Positions 56,917 through 64,000 of a stretch of DNA of 64,000 bases are shown here, piece after piece. The position numbers and the translations under genes are program-made. Where the stretch lies: the NCBI RefSeq assembly GCF_003967355.1, contig NZ_BIFH01000046.1, positions 1-64,000 on the forward strand, read 5' to 3'. Origin of the DNA: Embleya hyalina (lineage in GTDB: Bacteria > Actinomycetota > Actinomycetes > Streptomycetales > Streptomycetaceae). The stretch's first letter is position 1, and the number at the start of each line of letters is the position of its first letter. The notes beneath the pieces were generated by a model. That model ran no database searches and was not told where the DNA came from. It worked only from the letters and a program-made list of their open reading frames with translations.

Positions 56917-57492
56917 TTGGATCACCGCGCACCGCTCGTCGTCGACACACGCGAGCTGGGGCGCCGGCCTGGATCCATGCTGAAGGTGTCCCGCACCGTG
57001 CCGGCCCCGGTGGACATGGGTGTGGCGGATGTGATCGGCGCTCCCGAAGGTGTCCCGATCCGGCTGGGTGTCCGGCTGGAAGCGGTCATGGAGGGTGTGC
57101 TGGTCACCGGCGTCGCGCAGGTGCCGCTGACCGGTGAGTGCGTCCGGTGCCTGGAACCGCTCGAGCGCGAGCTCACGGTGCGTTTCCAGGAGCTGTACGT
57201 CTACCCGGACACGGACGCCGACGAGGACGCCCTCCGGCTGCAGGACGACCTGTTCGACCTGGAGCCGGTACTGCGGGACGCGACGGTGCTCGCACTGCCG
57301 CTCTCGCCGCTGTGCCGGGAGGATTGCCCGGGTCTGTGCTCCGAGTGCGGAGCGCTGCTCGCGGAGGACCCCGACCACAGTCACGAGCTCGCCGACCCCC
57401 GGTGGGCGAAGCTGACCAGCATCTTCGACGGACCTTCCGCCGAAGCCGACGTTGACGGCGCCTCCGGCGCCGACGAGAACCAGGAGAAGTAG
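56917..57492 (+). CDS. DUF177/YceD family protein
   Basis: About 191 residues. [19 protein letters not shown] at the N terminus, [20 protein letters not shown] in the middle and a Cys cluster [16 protein letters not shown] match YceD, which almost always precedes rpmF. The family is linked to 23S rRNA/ribosome assembly. The start is unusual: a TAG at 56899 closes the frame and no ATG or GTG follows before the conserved N terminus. TTG 56917 is used here, but CTG 56908 with AGGTAGGA four bases upstream may be the true start. Confidence 0.88.
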   Translation: MDHRAPLVVDTRELGRRPGSMLKVSRTVPAPVDMGVADVIGAPEGVPIRLGVRLEAVMEGVLVTGVAQVPLTGECVRCLEPLERELTVRFQELYVYPDTDADEDALRLQDDLFDLEPVLRDATVLALPLSPLCREDCPGLCSECGALLAEDPDHSHELADPRWAKLTSIFDGPSAEADVDGASGADENQEK

Positions 57493-57494
57493 CC

Positions 57495-57668
57495 GTGGCT
57501 GTTCCGAAGCGGAAGATGTCGCGCAGCAACACCCGGCACCGCCGGAGCCAGTGGAAGGCCACTGCCGCCAACCTGGTGACCTGCGAGCGCTGCCGTGAGC
57601 CCAAGCTGTCGCACATCGCGTGCCCGAGCTGCGGCACCTACAACCGCCGCCAGGTCCTCGACGTCTGA
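57495..57668 (+). CDS. rpmF: 50S ribosomal protein L32
   Basis: About 57 residues: [20 protein letters not shown] and a zinc ribbon formed by CERC and CPSC. GTG start two bases after the YceD stop, with GGAGAA upstream. Confidence 0.97.
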   Translation: MAVPKRKMSRSNTRHRRSQWKATAANLVTCERCREPKLSHIACPSCGTYNRRQVLDV

Positions 57669-57688
57669 TCAGGCCGGTGGTCGTTCCG

Positions 57689-58417
57689 GTGACGGAATCA
57701 CTCGCGCAATACGCGGATCTGGAAGGGCGGCTGGGCTGGTCGCTCGACGCCGCCCTTCTGGAACGCGCCCTCACCCATCGTTCGTACGCCTACGAACACG
57801 GCGGGTTGCCGACCAACGAGCGCCTGGAGTTCCTGGGCGACTCGGTGCTCGGCCTCGTCGTCACCGACACGCTCTACCGCAGGCACCCCGACCTGCCCGA
57901 GGGCCAGCTCGCGAAGCTGCGGGCCGCGGTCGTCAACTCGCGCGCCCTCGCGGGCGTCAGTCGGCGACTGGACCTGGGCGCCTTCATCCGGCTCGGCCGC
58001 GGTGAAGTGGGGACCGGCGGGCGGGACAAGTCCTCGATCCTGGCCGACACGCTCGAGGCCATCCTCGGCGCGGTGTACCTGGACCAGGGCCTGGACGCGG
58101 CGACGGAGCTGATCCACCGGTTGTTCGATCCGCTGATCGAGCAGTCGGCGAACCTCGGCGCGGGCCTGGACTGGAAGACCAGCCTCCAGGAGCAGACCGC
58201 CGCGGCGGGCATCGGAGTGCCCGAATACGTGGTCTCCGAGACCGGACCCGACCACGAGAAGACCTTCACGGCCCTGGCCCGGGTCGCGGGTGTCGATTAC
58301 GGCACCGGCGTCGGACGGAGCAAGAAGGAGGCGGAGCAGCAGGCCGCCGAAAGCGCTTGGCACTCGATCCGCGCCAAGTACGGAGACGGTTCCGGCACCC
58401 CGTCGGCCACCGCCTAG
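57689..58417 (+). CDS. rnc: Ribonuclease III
   Basis: About 242 residues. The RNase III catalytic signature [16 protein letters not shown] (about residue 39) and the second acidic motif [13 protein letters not shown] (about 120) are intact. A double-stranded RNA-binding domain follows from [14 protein letters not shown] to the end. It processes rRNA precursors and structured mRNAs; in Streptomyces the orthologue (AbsB) affects antibiotic production. GTG 57689 is chosen; GTG 57677 is also possible, with no strong ribosome binding site for either. It is 20 bases after rpmF. Confidence 0.95.
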   Translation: MTESLAQYADLEGRLGWSLDAALLERALTHRSYAYEHGGLPTNERLEFLGDSVLGLVVTDTLYRRHPDLPEGQLAKLRAAVVNSRALAGVSRRLDLGAFIRLGRGEVGTGGRDKSSILADTLEAILGAVYLDQGLDAATELIHRLFDPLIEQSANLGAGLDWKTSLQEQTAAAGIGVPEYVVSETGPDHEKTFTALARVAGVDYGTGVGRSKKEAEQQAAESAWHSIRAKYGDGSGTPSATA

Positions 58418-58428
58418 TCTCCGAGCCG

Positions 58429-58509
58429 AATGCCTGCCGATAGGTAAGTTCGAACCGGTCGACGACCCCCGTGGTCGCCCCGGCACGACCTCACCTACCG
58501 GCAGGCATT
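58429..58509 (+). terminator. Long 17-bp-arm stem-loop between rnc and mutM
   Basis: AATGCCTGCCGATAGGT (58429-58445) pairs with ACCTACCGGCAGGCATT (58493-58509), with a single A-C mismatch, then TT. The loop is 47 bases. It begins 11 bases past the rnc stop. It may end rnc transcription, but arm length and loop size are unusual for a terminator. Confidence 0.65.
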
Positions 58510-58580
58510 TTCGCATTCCCGAACCCGGCCCCGCCGGGTCCGGCTTCCTCAGTCGCGCCGTCTCCAGGGGGAGTGCCCAC

Positions 58581-59459
58581 GTGCCCGAACTGCCCGAGGT
58601 CGAGGTCGTCCGTCGCGGACTGGAGACGTGGGTGGTGGGCCGCACCATCGCACGTGTCGAGGTCACCCACGAGCGGGCGATCCGCCGCCATCTCGCGGGC
58701 GCGGCGGACTTCGCCGACGCGCTCGTCGGCACCCGCGTGCACGCCGCGCGCCGCCGCGGCAAGTATCTGTGGCTGCCCCTGGTGGCACCCGGCGCCGACG
58801 AGCCCGACGACGCGCTGCTCGCGCACCTGGGGATGAGCGGCCAACTCCTCGTGCAACCGGCCGAGGCGCCCCGGGAGAAACACCTGCACGTGCGCTTCGG
58901 CTTCACCGACGGCGGGCGCGAGTTGCGCTTCGTCGACCAGCGTACGTTCGGCGGGCTCGCGGTCGAGCGCGGCGGCGCCGAACTGCCGCCCTCGATGGCG
59001 CACATCGCGCGCGACCCGCTCGATCCGCTGTTCGACGACACGCTCTTCCACGCCGCGCTGCGCCGCCGCAACACCGAGGTCAAGCGCGCCCTCCTGGACC
59101 AGTCGCTGGTCAGCGGCATCGGCAACATCTACGCCGACGAGGCGCTGTGGCGCAGCCGACTGCACGGCGCGCGGCCGACCGGACGGTTGACCCTCGCGCA
59201 GACCACGCTGCTGCTCGCCTCGGCCCGCGACGTGATGAACGACGCGCTCGCGGCGGGCGGCACCTCGTTCGACAGCCTGTACGTCAACGTGAACGGGGAG
59301 AGCGGCTACTTCTCCCGCGGCCTGGACGCCTACGGCCGCGAGGGCGAGCCGTGCAACCGGTGCGCGACGCCGATCCGGCGCATCTCGTTCATGAATCGCA
59401 GCAGTTACTTCTGTCCGTCCTGTCAGCGCACGCCACGCAGGGCGACGGTCGGGGCGTAG
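58581..59459 (+). CDS. mutM: Formamidopyrimidine-DNA glycosylase
   Basis: About 292 residues. The catalytic N-terminal Pro-Glu is in [28 protein letters not shown] carries the conserved Lys, [13 protein letters not shown] is present, and the C-terminal zinc finger is CNRCATP with CPSC. It removes 8-oxoguanine and nicks the DNA. GTG 58581 with GGGGGAG seven bases upstream. Confidence 0.95.
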   Translation: MPELPEVEVVRRGLETWVVGRTIARVEVTHERAIRRHLAGAADFADALVGTRVHAARRRGKYLWLPLVAPGADEPDDALLAHLGMSGQLLVQPAEAPREKHLHVRFGFTDGGRELRFVDQRTFGGLAVERGGAELPPSMAHIARDPLDPLFDDTLFHAALRRRNTEVKRALLDQSLVSGIGNIYADEALWRSRLHGARPTGRLTLAQTTLLLASARDVMNDALAAGGTSFDSLYVNVNGESGYFSRGLDAYGREGEPCNRCATPIRRISFMNRSSYFCPSCQRTPRRATVGA

Positions 59460-59482
59460 GCACGGTAGTCAGGGAGCGTGTC

Positions 59483-60085
59483 ATGGGATTCAACGGGGAC
59501 ATCGTCGTCGTGCGTGGGGCACGACCGTTGTCCGAGTTCGCGCCGCACGTGGACACCGCGGCGCACCCGGCCCGAACGATGTGGGAGTCGCCGGACGGCT
59601 GGACCGCGACGCATGTGCGGCACGACGACGATCCCTTCGCGTTCGAGCGGCCGTGGGTCGCCGCGCTGGCGGCCAAGGCCGATTCGCCGGTGCTGGTGTG
59701 CTGGGTGTTCGAGACGCACGTGGTGCACGTCCAGGGGGTGAGCGAGGCCGGGGAGTGGGAGGCCTGGCTCAACCCCGGCGAGGCGGCGGCGCATCTGGCG
59801 ATGAGCCGGCTCGAACTGGAGGCGGCGCGCACCGGCGACGACGTCTTCGACCGCGACGGCGACCTGCTCCGGCCGGCGCGTTACGCCGAACTGCGCGACG
59901 AGGTGGCCGAGGTGCTCAATCGGGCCCGGCCGAAGGTGGCCGCGGCGGCGGTGCGCTGGGCCCGGGCGGCGGGTCGGCCCACCACCCGGCCGGCGATCGA
60001 GGGGGTACTCGCGCGCAACCAGGGCGAGTCGGGACTGCGCGTGTTCGGCCTGCTGGCGGACCGACTCGGGGTGGGCCCCTGCTGA
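59483..60085 (+). CDS. Hypothetical protein downstream of mutM
   Basis: About 200 residues. The N-terminal half (MGFNGDIVVVRGARPLSEF) has beta-rich segments with PVLVCWVFETHVVHVQG; the C-terminal half is helical (LRDEVAEVLNRARPKVAAAA). No signal peptide or catalytic motif that I recognise. ATG 59483 with AGGGAG upstream, 23 bases after mutM, so probably cotranscribed. Confidence 0.8.
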   Translation: MGFNGDIVVVRGARPLSEFAPHVDTAAHPARTMWESPDGWTATHVRHDDDPFAFERPWVAALAAKADSPVLVCWVFETHVVHVQGVSEAGEWEAWLNPGEAAAHLAMSRLELEAARTGDDVFDRDGDLLRPARYAELRDEVAEVLNRARPKVAAAAVRWARAAGRPTTRPAIEGVLARNQGESGLRVFGLLADRLGVGPC

Positions 60086-60119
60086 CCCGAGCCCGCGGTG
60101 TCGGTGTGCGTGGAGCGGG

Positions 60120-60950
60120 TCAGCGGCCGAACTCCTGCGTCCACCACGGGCCGCCGGTGCCCTCGTGGATGCCGACGCCGAGTTTGGTGAGCGAGCAGTC
60201 GAGGATGTTGCGGCGGTGGCCCGGGCTGTTCATCCAGGCGCGCATCACCGCGTCGGCGGTCTTCTGGCCGCGCGCGATGTTCTCCGCGCCCAGATAGGTC
60301 ACGCCGGCCTTCTCGGCCCGGTCCCACGGGGTCTGCCCGTCGGGCGTGTTGTGGTCGAAGTAGTCGCGGGCGGCCATGTCGGCGCTGTGCGCGCGGGCCA
60401 GCGCGACCAGCTTCGCGTCGTTCTTGACCGGACCGCAGCCCGCGCTCGCCCGCTCGTCGTTGACCAGCGCGAGCACCCGCTCCTCGGGGTCGCTCGGCAG
60501 TTTCGGCGCGCTCGTGGACGGCGTCGCCGCGGGCTTGCTCGGCGCCGGGGTGCTCGGGCTCGGCGTGCCGGTGCCGGCGGTGCTCGGGGTGCTCGGCGGC
60601 GCGGTCGTGGCGGGGGCGGTACCGGCGCCGGGATCCGGCAGGGCGGTGCGGCCGGTGGTCGCCGCGCCCGGCAGCAGGCTGCGGGACGCCTCGTCGCCGG
60701 TGCGGTCGGCGCCCGCGGCGCCGGCCGGCCCCGATCCGTCGACGGGCCGCCCGGCCCGGTCGCCCTCGGCGCCGCTCGCGTGCCGCGTGGACGACTCGCC
60801 GGCGTGTTCCGAGACGACCATGCCGGCCACCGTGCCGCCCACGGCGAGTACGGCCAACAGGGCGAGCAGGGGCGCGAGTCGTCGCCGTCGCGACCTCGCG
60901 CGTCGTCGATGCGGGTGTGCCGACGTCGGAGTGCGACTGTGCCGGGCCAT
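60120..60950 (-). CDS. Secreted or membrane-anchored CAP-domain protein
   Basis: About 276 residues. A short Arg-rich cytosolic N terminus and one hydrophobic helix (LAPLLALLAVLAVGGTVAGM, about 26-45) are followed by a long Pro/Thr/Ser/Ala-rich linker (to about 155). The CAP/SCP domain has VLALVNDERASAGC, HSADMAARDYFDHNTPDG, LGAENIARG and WMNSPGHRRNIL. The His/Glu cavity residues of the YkwD-type family are present. ATG 60950 or GTG 60965 are both possible; neither has ideal spacing to GGAAGG. Exported role unknown. Confidence 0.88.
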   Translation of the reverse strand: MARHSRTPTSAHPHRRRARSRRRRLAPLLALLAVLAVGGTVAGMVVSEHAGESSTRHASGAEGDRAGRPVDGSGPAGAAGADRTGDEASRSLLPGAATTGRTALPDPGAGTAPATTAPPSTPSTAGTGTPSPSTPAPSKPAATPSTSAPKLPSDPEERVLALVNDERASAGCGPVKNDAKLVALARAHSADMAARDYFDHNTPDGQTPWDRAEKAGVTYLGAENIARGQKTADAVMRAWMNSPGHRRNILDCSLTKLGVGIHEGTGGPWWTQEFGR

Positions 60951-61300
60951 GGAGGGTCGAGTCACCTTCCGGCAGGGGATTTCGATTCACCCGAACGGGT
61001 GTGGTGCCGGTGTGACTCTAGGGCACGGCTGTCGGGAGTTGGCGGACAACCGGAATCTTCTTGACGCCGACGTCGAAAGATGATCTCGTACACCCAGCAC
61101 GACGACCGTCGCCCCAGTCCGCGGAAAAACCGCGTTGATCGGGTGAAGGTCCCGTTATCGTGCCGTTATGATATTGACCTCCTGCGCTTTTGATGCGACG
61201 CTGGAAGCCCGCGCACCCTATCAGGAGCCTTGCGGCCGGGTGCCACATTTAGACCCGCGAATCTGCGTGGTCATTCATTTTCAGCGTGGAGGACCCTCTC
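60951..61300. promoter_or_regulatory. 350-base divergent region with a -10 element
   Basis: Separates the CAP gene from a small coiled-coil gene. TATGAT at 61167-61172 is a near-consensus -10, with a weak -35 (TGAAGG at 61144), pointing rightward with a leader of about 120 bases. No RNA gene recognised. Confidence 0.4.
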
Positions 61301-61507
61301 ATGGCGAAGGCGCTTCTCGGTTACGTCGGTGGCCCCGATCCCCGACTGCTCGCCGAGAATCGACGGCTCCAGCAGCGTGTTCGTGACCTGGAAACGGAAC
61401 TTGTCCGTGCCCAGGAGCGTAACGACGCGCTCAACGCCGCCGCTTCGGACGAGCTGCTTGCCGGCTTCGACGTATCCGCGGCGGAACCCGCGCTGTCGCG
61501 AGCGTAG
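61301..61507 (+). CDS. Small coiled-coil protein upstream of smc
   Basis: About 68 residues: MAKALLGYVGGPDPRLLAE, then a heptad-patterned helix (NRRLQQRVRDLETELVRAQE). GGAGGACC lies upstream. I recall short proteins starting LLGYVGG in this neighbourhood in many actinobacteria, with no known function. It has its own promoter region and terminator, so it is an independent unit. Confidence 0.8.
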   Translation: MAKALLGYVGGPDPRLLAENRRLQQRVRDLETELVRAQERNDALNAAASDELLAGFDVSAAEPALSRA

Positions 61508-61524
61508 GTCCGTAAGCGATAACC

Positions 61525-61546
61525 AGGGACGCCTTCAGGCGTCCCT
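61525..61546 (+). terminator. Terminator of the small coiled-coil gene
   Basis: AGGGACGCC, loop TTCA, GGCGTCCCT, then TTGT. Good intrinsic terminator 17 bases past the stop. Confidence 0.8.
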
Positions 61547-61852
61547 TTGTCGTTTCCGGGTCGTCTTCCTCGGGTTCGTCTCGGGTTCTTCTTCGGTTCG
61601 TCTTCCGGGAGGTGTCGTTTCCGACCCCGTTCCCCGTTCCTTCGGTCCCCGCGCGACCCGTGTGCGGCGCGCCCGCCGATCCGCGCGCCCGGTGTTTTCG
61701 CCAACCGCCCCGTGTGTCGTCCCCGCCCGTCCCCCTTGCCCGCCCACCCGCTCGCTTCCAGCGTTTGATACCCCCATCCGGGGCACTCGACACGCCGTGC
61801 CGTCGACGGAGCACGGCAATCGTGTGGGCACCGCCGACTACCCTTTCGTCGC
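61547..61852. other. T/C-rich intergenic region before smc
   Basis: No gene. 61550-61620 is a strand-biased pyrimidine tract (repeated TCGTCTTCC / GGGTTCG units), followed by C-rich sequence. TACCCT at 61839-61844 could be a -10 for a near-leaderless smc message. Confidence 0.4.
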
Positions 61853-64000
61853 GTGCACCTCAAGAGTCTGACCCTGCGTGGCTTCAAGTCCTTCGCGTCG
61901 GCGACGACGCTGCGCTTCGAGCCCGGCATCACGTGCGTGGTCGGGCCCAACGGCTCCGGCAAGTCGAACGTGGTCGACGCGCTGTCGTGGGTGATGGGGG
62001 AGCAGGGCGCCAAGACGCTGCGCGGCGGCAAGATGGAGGACGTCATCTTCGCCGGCACCGCCGGCCGGCCGCCGCTCGGGCGGGCCGAGGTGAGCCTGAC
62101 CATCGACAACACCGACGGCGCGCTGCCCATCGACTACGCCGAAGTGACCATCACCCGGCGGATGTTCCGCAACGGCGGCTCCGAGTACGAGATCAACGGC
62201 AGCACCTGCCGGCTGCTCGACATCCAGGAACTGCTCTCCGACTCCGGGATCGGTCGGGAGATGCACGTGATCGTCGGCCAGGGCCGGCTCGACTCCGTGT
62301 TGCAGGCCGACCCCACCGGGCGGCGCGCGTTCATCGAGGAGGCCGCGGGCGTCCTCAAGCATCGCAAGCGCAAGGAGAAGGCGCTGCGCAAGCTGGACGC
62401 GATGCAGGCGAACCTGAACCGGGTCCAGGACCTGACGGGCGAGCTGCGCAGGCAGCTCAAGCCGCTCGGCAGGCAGGCCCAGGTGGCCCGGCGGGCGGCG
62501 GCGATCCAGGCCGACCTGCGGGACGCGCGGCTGCGGCTGCTCGCCGACGACCTGGTGGGGTTGCGGCGGGCGCTGGCCGAGGAGGTCGCCGACGAGACGG
62601 CGCTGCGCGAGCGGCGCACGGTGGTCGAGCGCGAGTTGGGCGCGGTCCAGGCCCGGGAGGCCGAACTGGAGGCCGAGGTGCGGGCGATGGCGCCGCGCCT
62701 GGCCCGGGCGCAGGAGACCTGGTACACGCTGTCCGCGCTGGCCGAACGGGTGCGCGGGACGGTGGGCCTGGCAGGCCAGCGGGTACGGCACGCGAGCGCG
62801 CCGCCGGCCGACGAGCGGCGGGGGCGCGATCCGGAGGAGATGGAGCGCGAGGCCGAGCGGATCCGCGAGCAGGAGGCGGAGCTGGCCGCCGCGCTGGAGT
62901 CGGCGCAGGTCGAACTCGCCGAGACGGTGGAGCGGCGCGGCGAGCTGGAGCGGGCCCTGGACGCCGAGGAGGGTCGGCTCAAGGTGGTGGCCCGGGCGCT
63001 CGCGGACCGCAGGGAGGGACTGGCCCGGCTGGTCGGGCAGGTCGGCGCCGCGCGCAGCCGGGTGGCCGCCGCGGAGGCCGAGATCGGGCGGCTGGCCGGC
63101 GCCCGGGACGAGGCGCGCGAGCGGGCGGTCGCGGCGCGGGAGGAGTACGAGGAGCTGCGACTCGGCGTCGAGGGTTCGCCGGACGACGGTGACGGCGGGT
63201 CCGGGCTCGCCGCGATCGAGGCCCGGTCGGCGGTCGCCGAGGAGGCGCTGGTCGCCGCGGAGGAGGCGTTGGCCCGGGCGCGTGACGCGGAGCAGGCGGT
63301 GGAGCGGGAGCGGTCGGCGGTGACCGCGCGCAAGGAGGCGTTGGAGCCGGCGTTGCGCCGCCGGGACGGTACCGGCGCGCTGCTCGCGGCCGGTGACCGG
63401 CTCGGTGGCGTGCTGGGCACGGTGGCCGCGCTGATCACGGTGGAGCACGGCGCCGAGCAGGCGGTGGCGGCGGCGCTGGGGGCGGCCTCGGAGGCGATCG
63501 CGGTCGACGGCGTGGAGCCGGCGGTGGACGCGCTGCGGCTGCTGCGCAAGGACGACGCGGGGCGGGCGGCGCTGGTGCTCGCCGGAGCGGCGGCGGAGGG
63601 GCCGGCGGCCGGGGGGCCGGAGGGGTGGCCCGCGTTGCCCGCGGGCGCGGTGTACGCGACGCGGCTGGTGGTCGTACCCGAGGCGTTGCGCGGGGCGCTG
63701 GCCGCGCTGCTCGATCGGGTCGCGGTGGTCGACGACCTCGGCGCCGCGGCGGAGCTGGTTCGGGCGGTGCCCGGGGTGCGGGCGGTCACCCGGGACGGGG
63801 ATCTGGTCGGCGAGGGCTTCGCGTACGGCGGGTCGGCGGGCGCGCCGAGCCTGCTGGAGGTGCGCGCCGCGGTGGACGAGGCGGTCGCGCGGCTGGACGT
63901 GTTGACCCGGGGGTGCGCCGCGGCGAAGGACGCGCTGGCCGACGCGGTGGCGGGTCGGCGGGAGGCCGCGGCGACGGTCGAGCGGACCCGGGCGGAGCGG
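61853..64000 (+). CDS. smc: Chromosome segregation protein SMC (partial, 3' end outside window)
   Basis: 716 codons are present, continuing past the window. GTG 61853 gives VHLKSLTLRGFKSFASATTL, the canonical SMC N terminus. Walker A is VGPNGSGKSN (about 30-39). The Q-loop region (LSWVMGEQGAKTLRGG) and VIVGQGRLDSVL follow. A long coiled coil rich in Glu/Arg/Ala runs from about 165 to 500, and the hinge begins near residue 515 (LGGVLGTVAALITVE). The C-terminal coil and Walker B head lie beyond the window. It forms the ring-shaped condensin with ScpA/ScpB. No Shine-Dalgarno sequence is evident. Confidence 0.95.
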   Translation, partial: MHLKSLTLRGFKSFASATTLRFEPGITCVVGPNGSGKSNVVDALSWVMGEQGAKTLRGGKMEDVIFAGTAGRPPLGRAEVSLTIDNTDGALPIDYAEVTITRRMFRNGGSEYEINGSTCRLLDIQELLSDSGIGREMHVIVGQGRLDSVLQADPTGRRAFIEEAAGVLKHRKRKEKALRKLDAMQANLNRVQDLTGELRRQLKPLGRQAQVARRAAAIQADLRDARLRLLADDLVGLRRALAEEVADETALRERRTVVERELGAVQAREAELEAEVRAMAPRLARAQETWYTLSALAERVRGTVGLAGQRVRHASAPPADERRGRDPEEMEREAERIREQEAELAAALESAQVELAETVERRGELERALDAEEGRLKVVARALADRREGLARLVGQVGAARSRVAAAEAEIGRLAGARDEARERAVAAREEYEELRLGVEGSPDDGDGGSGLAAIEARSAVAEEALVAAEEALARARDAEQAVERERSAVTARKEALEPALRRRDGTGALLAAGDRLGGVLGTVAALITVEHGAEQAVAAALGAASEAIAVDGVEPAVDALRLLRKDDAGRAALVLAGAAAEGPAAGGPEGWPALPAGAVYATRLVVVPEALRGALAALLDRVAVVDDLGAAAELVRAVPGVRAVTRDGDLVGEGFAYGGSAGAPSLLEVRAAVDEAVARLDVLTRGCAAAKDALADAVAGRREAAATVERTRAER

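Noticed and set aside
58446-58492. Loop of the rnc-mutM hairpin as a riboswitch aptamer
   Set aside because: No conserved aptamer pattern is recognisable and mutM is not a usual riboswitch target.

Overview
The window is chromosomal DNA of a very high-G+C filamentous actinomycete, most likely a member of the Streptomycetales. The evidence is strong G/C bias at third codon positions, frequent GTG starts, a complete conservon (sensor kinase, Roadblock, DUF742, GTPase), an HU protein with a long Lys/Ala tail, and a gene order (ilvB-ilvN-ilvC, serA, leuB, ilvE, cimA, conservon, tRNA-Gln/Glu, ndgR, leuC-leuD, hupS, gpsA, ddl, thiL, thiD, rpmB, recG, rsmD, coaD, rpmF, rnc, mutM, smc) that I recognise from memory as the Streptomyces core around ilv/leu to smc. 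I cannot assign a genus. No CRISPR array, insertion sequence, prophage or replication origin was seen.

Layout. 0.3-9.4 kb: a repeat-like hypothetical protein, a lipoprotein PQQ-type sugar dehydrogenase, a 2-hydroxyacid dehydrogenase, a DUF2079 membrane protein and a membrane PAS-GGDEF-EAL protein whose EAL half looks catalytically dead. 9.5-13.2 kb: ilvBNC behind an attenuator with a 13-residue leader peptide. 13.3-21.1 kb: an insertion of accessory genes: a WXG100-like/large secreted-protein pair, an ECF sigma factor with a small membrane protein, a PP2C phosphatase, and three paralogous FHA proteins, two of them with a C-terminal helix-turn-helix. 21.2-27.8 kb: serA (behind a Rex-like operator), leuB, ilvE and cimA (behind a second attenuator). 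27.8-34 kb, minus strand: a conservon plus a small accessory gene that copies the kinase's C-terminal tail motifs. 34.5-41.7 kb: FAH-family hydrolase, tRNA-Gln and two tRNA-Glu, ndgR divergent from leuCD, hupS, fbiD/cofC. 42-64 kb: housekeeping genes for phospholipid (plsC, gpsA), cell wall (ddl), thiamine (thiL, thiD), ribosome (rpmB, rpmF), DNA repair and RNA processing (recG, rnc, mutM), CoA (coaD) and chromosome segregation (smc, cut by the window end), with a second ECF sigma/anti-sigma-like pair.

How the genes work together. Nearly all of the branched-chain amino acid pathway is here (ilvB/N/C/E, leuB/C/D, cimA; leuA and ilvD are not seen). It carries two layers of control visible in DNA: leader-peptide attenuators before ilvB and cimA, and an inverted repeat GTCTC-N7-GAGAC upstream of ilvB and between ndgR and leuC, with weaker copies before ilvE, leuB and cimA. 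This fits regulation by the NdgR-type IclR protein encoded beside leuC.

The most unusual region is 16-21 kb. A sigma factor, a PP2C-type phosphatase and three FHA paralogues in one direction look like a phospho-threonine switch acting on transcription; I do not recognise it as a described system. The conservon accessory protein and a four-copy 12-bp motif before plsC-gpsA are the next most interesting observations.
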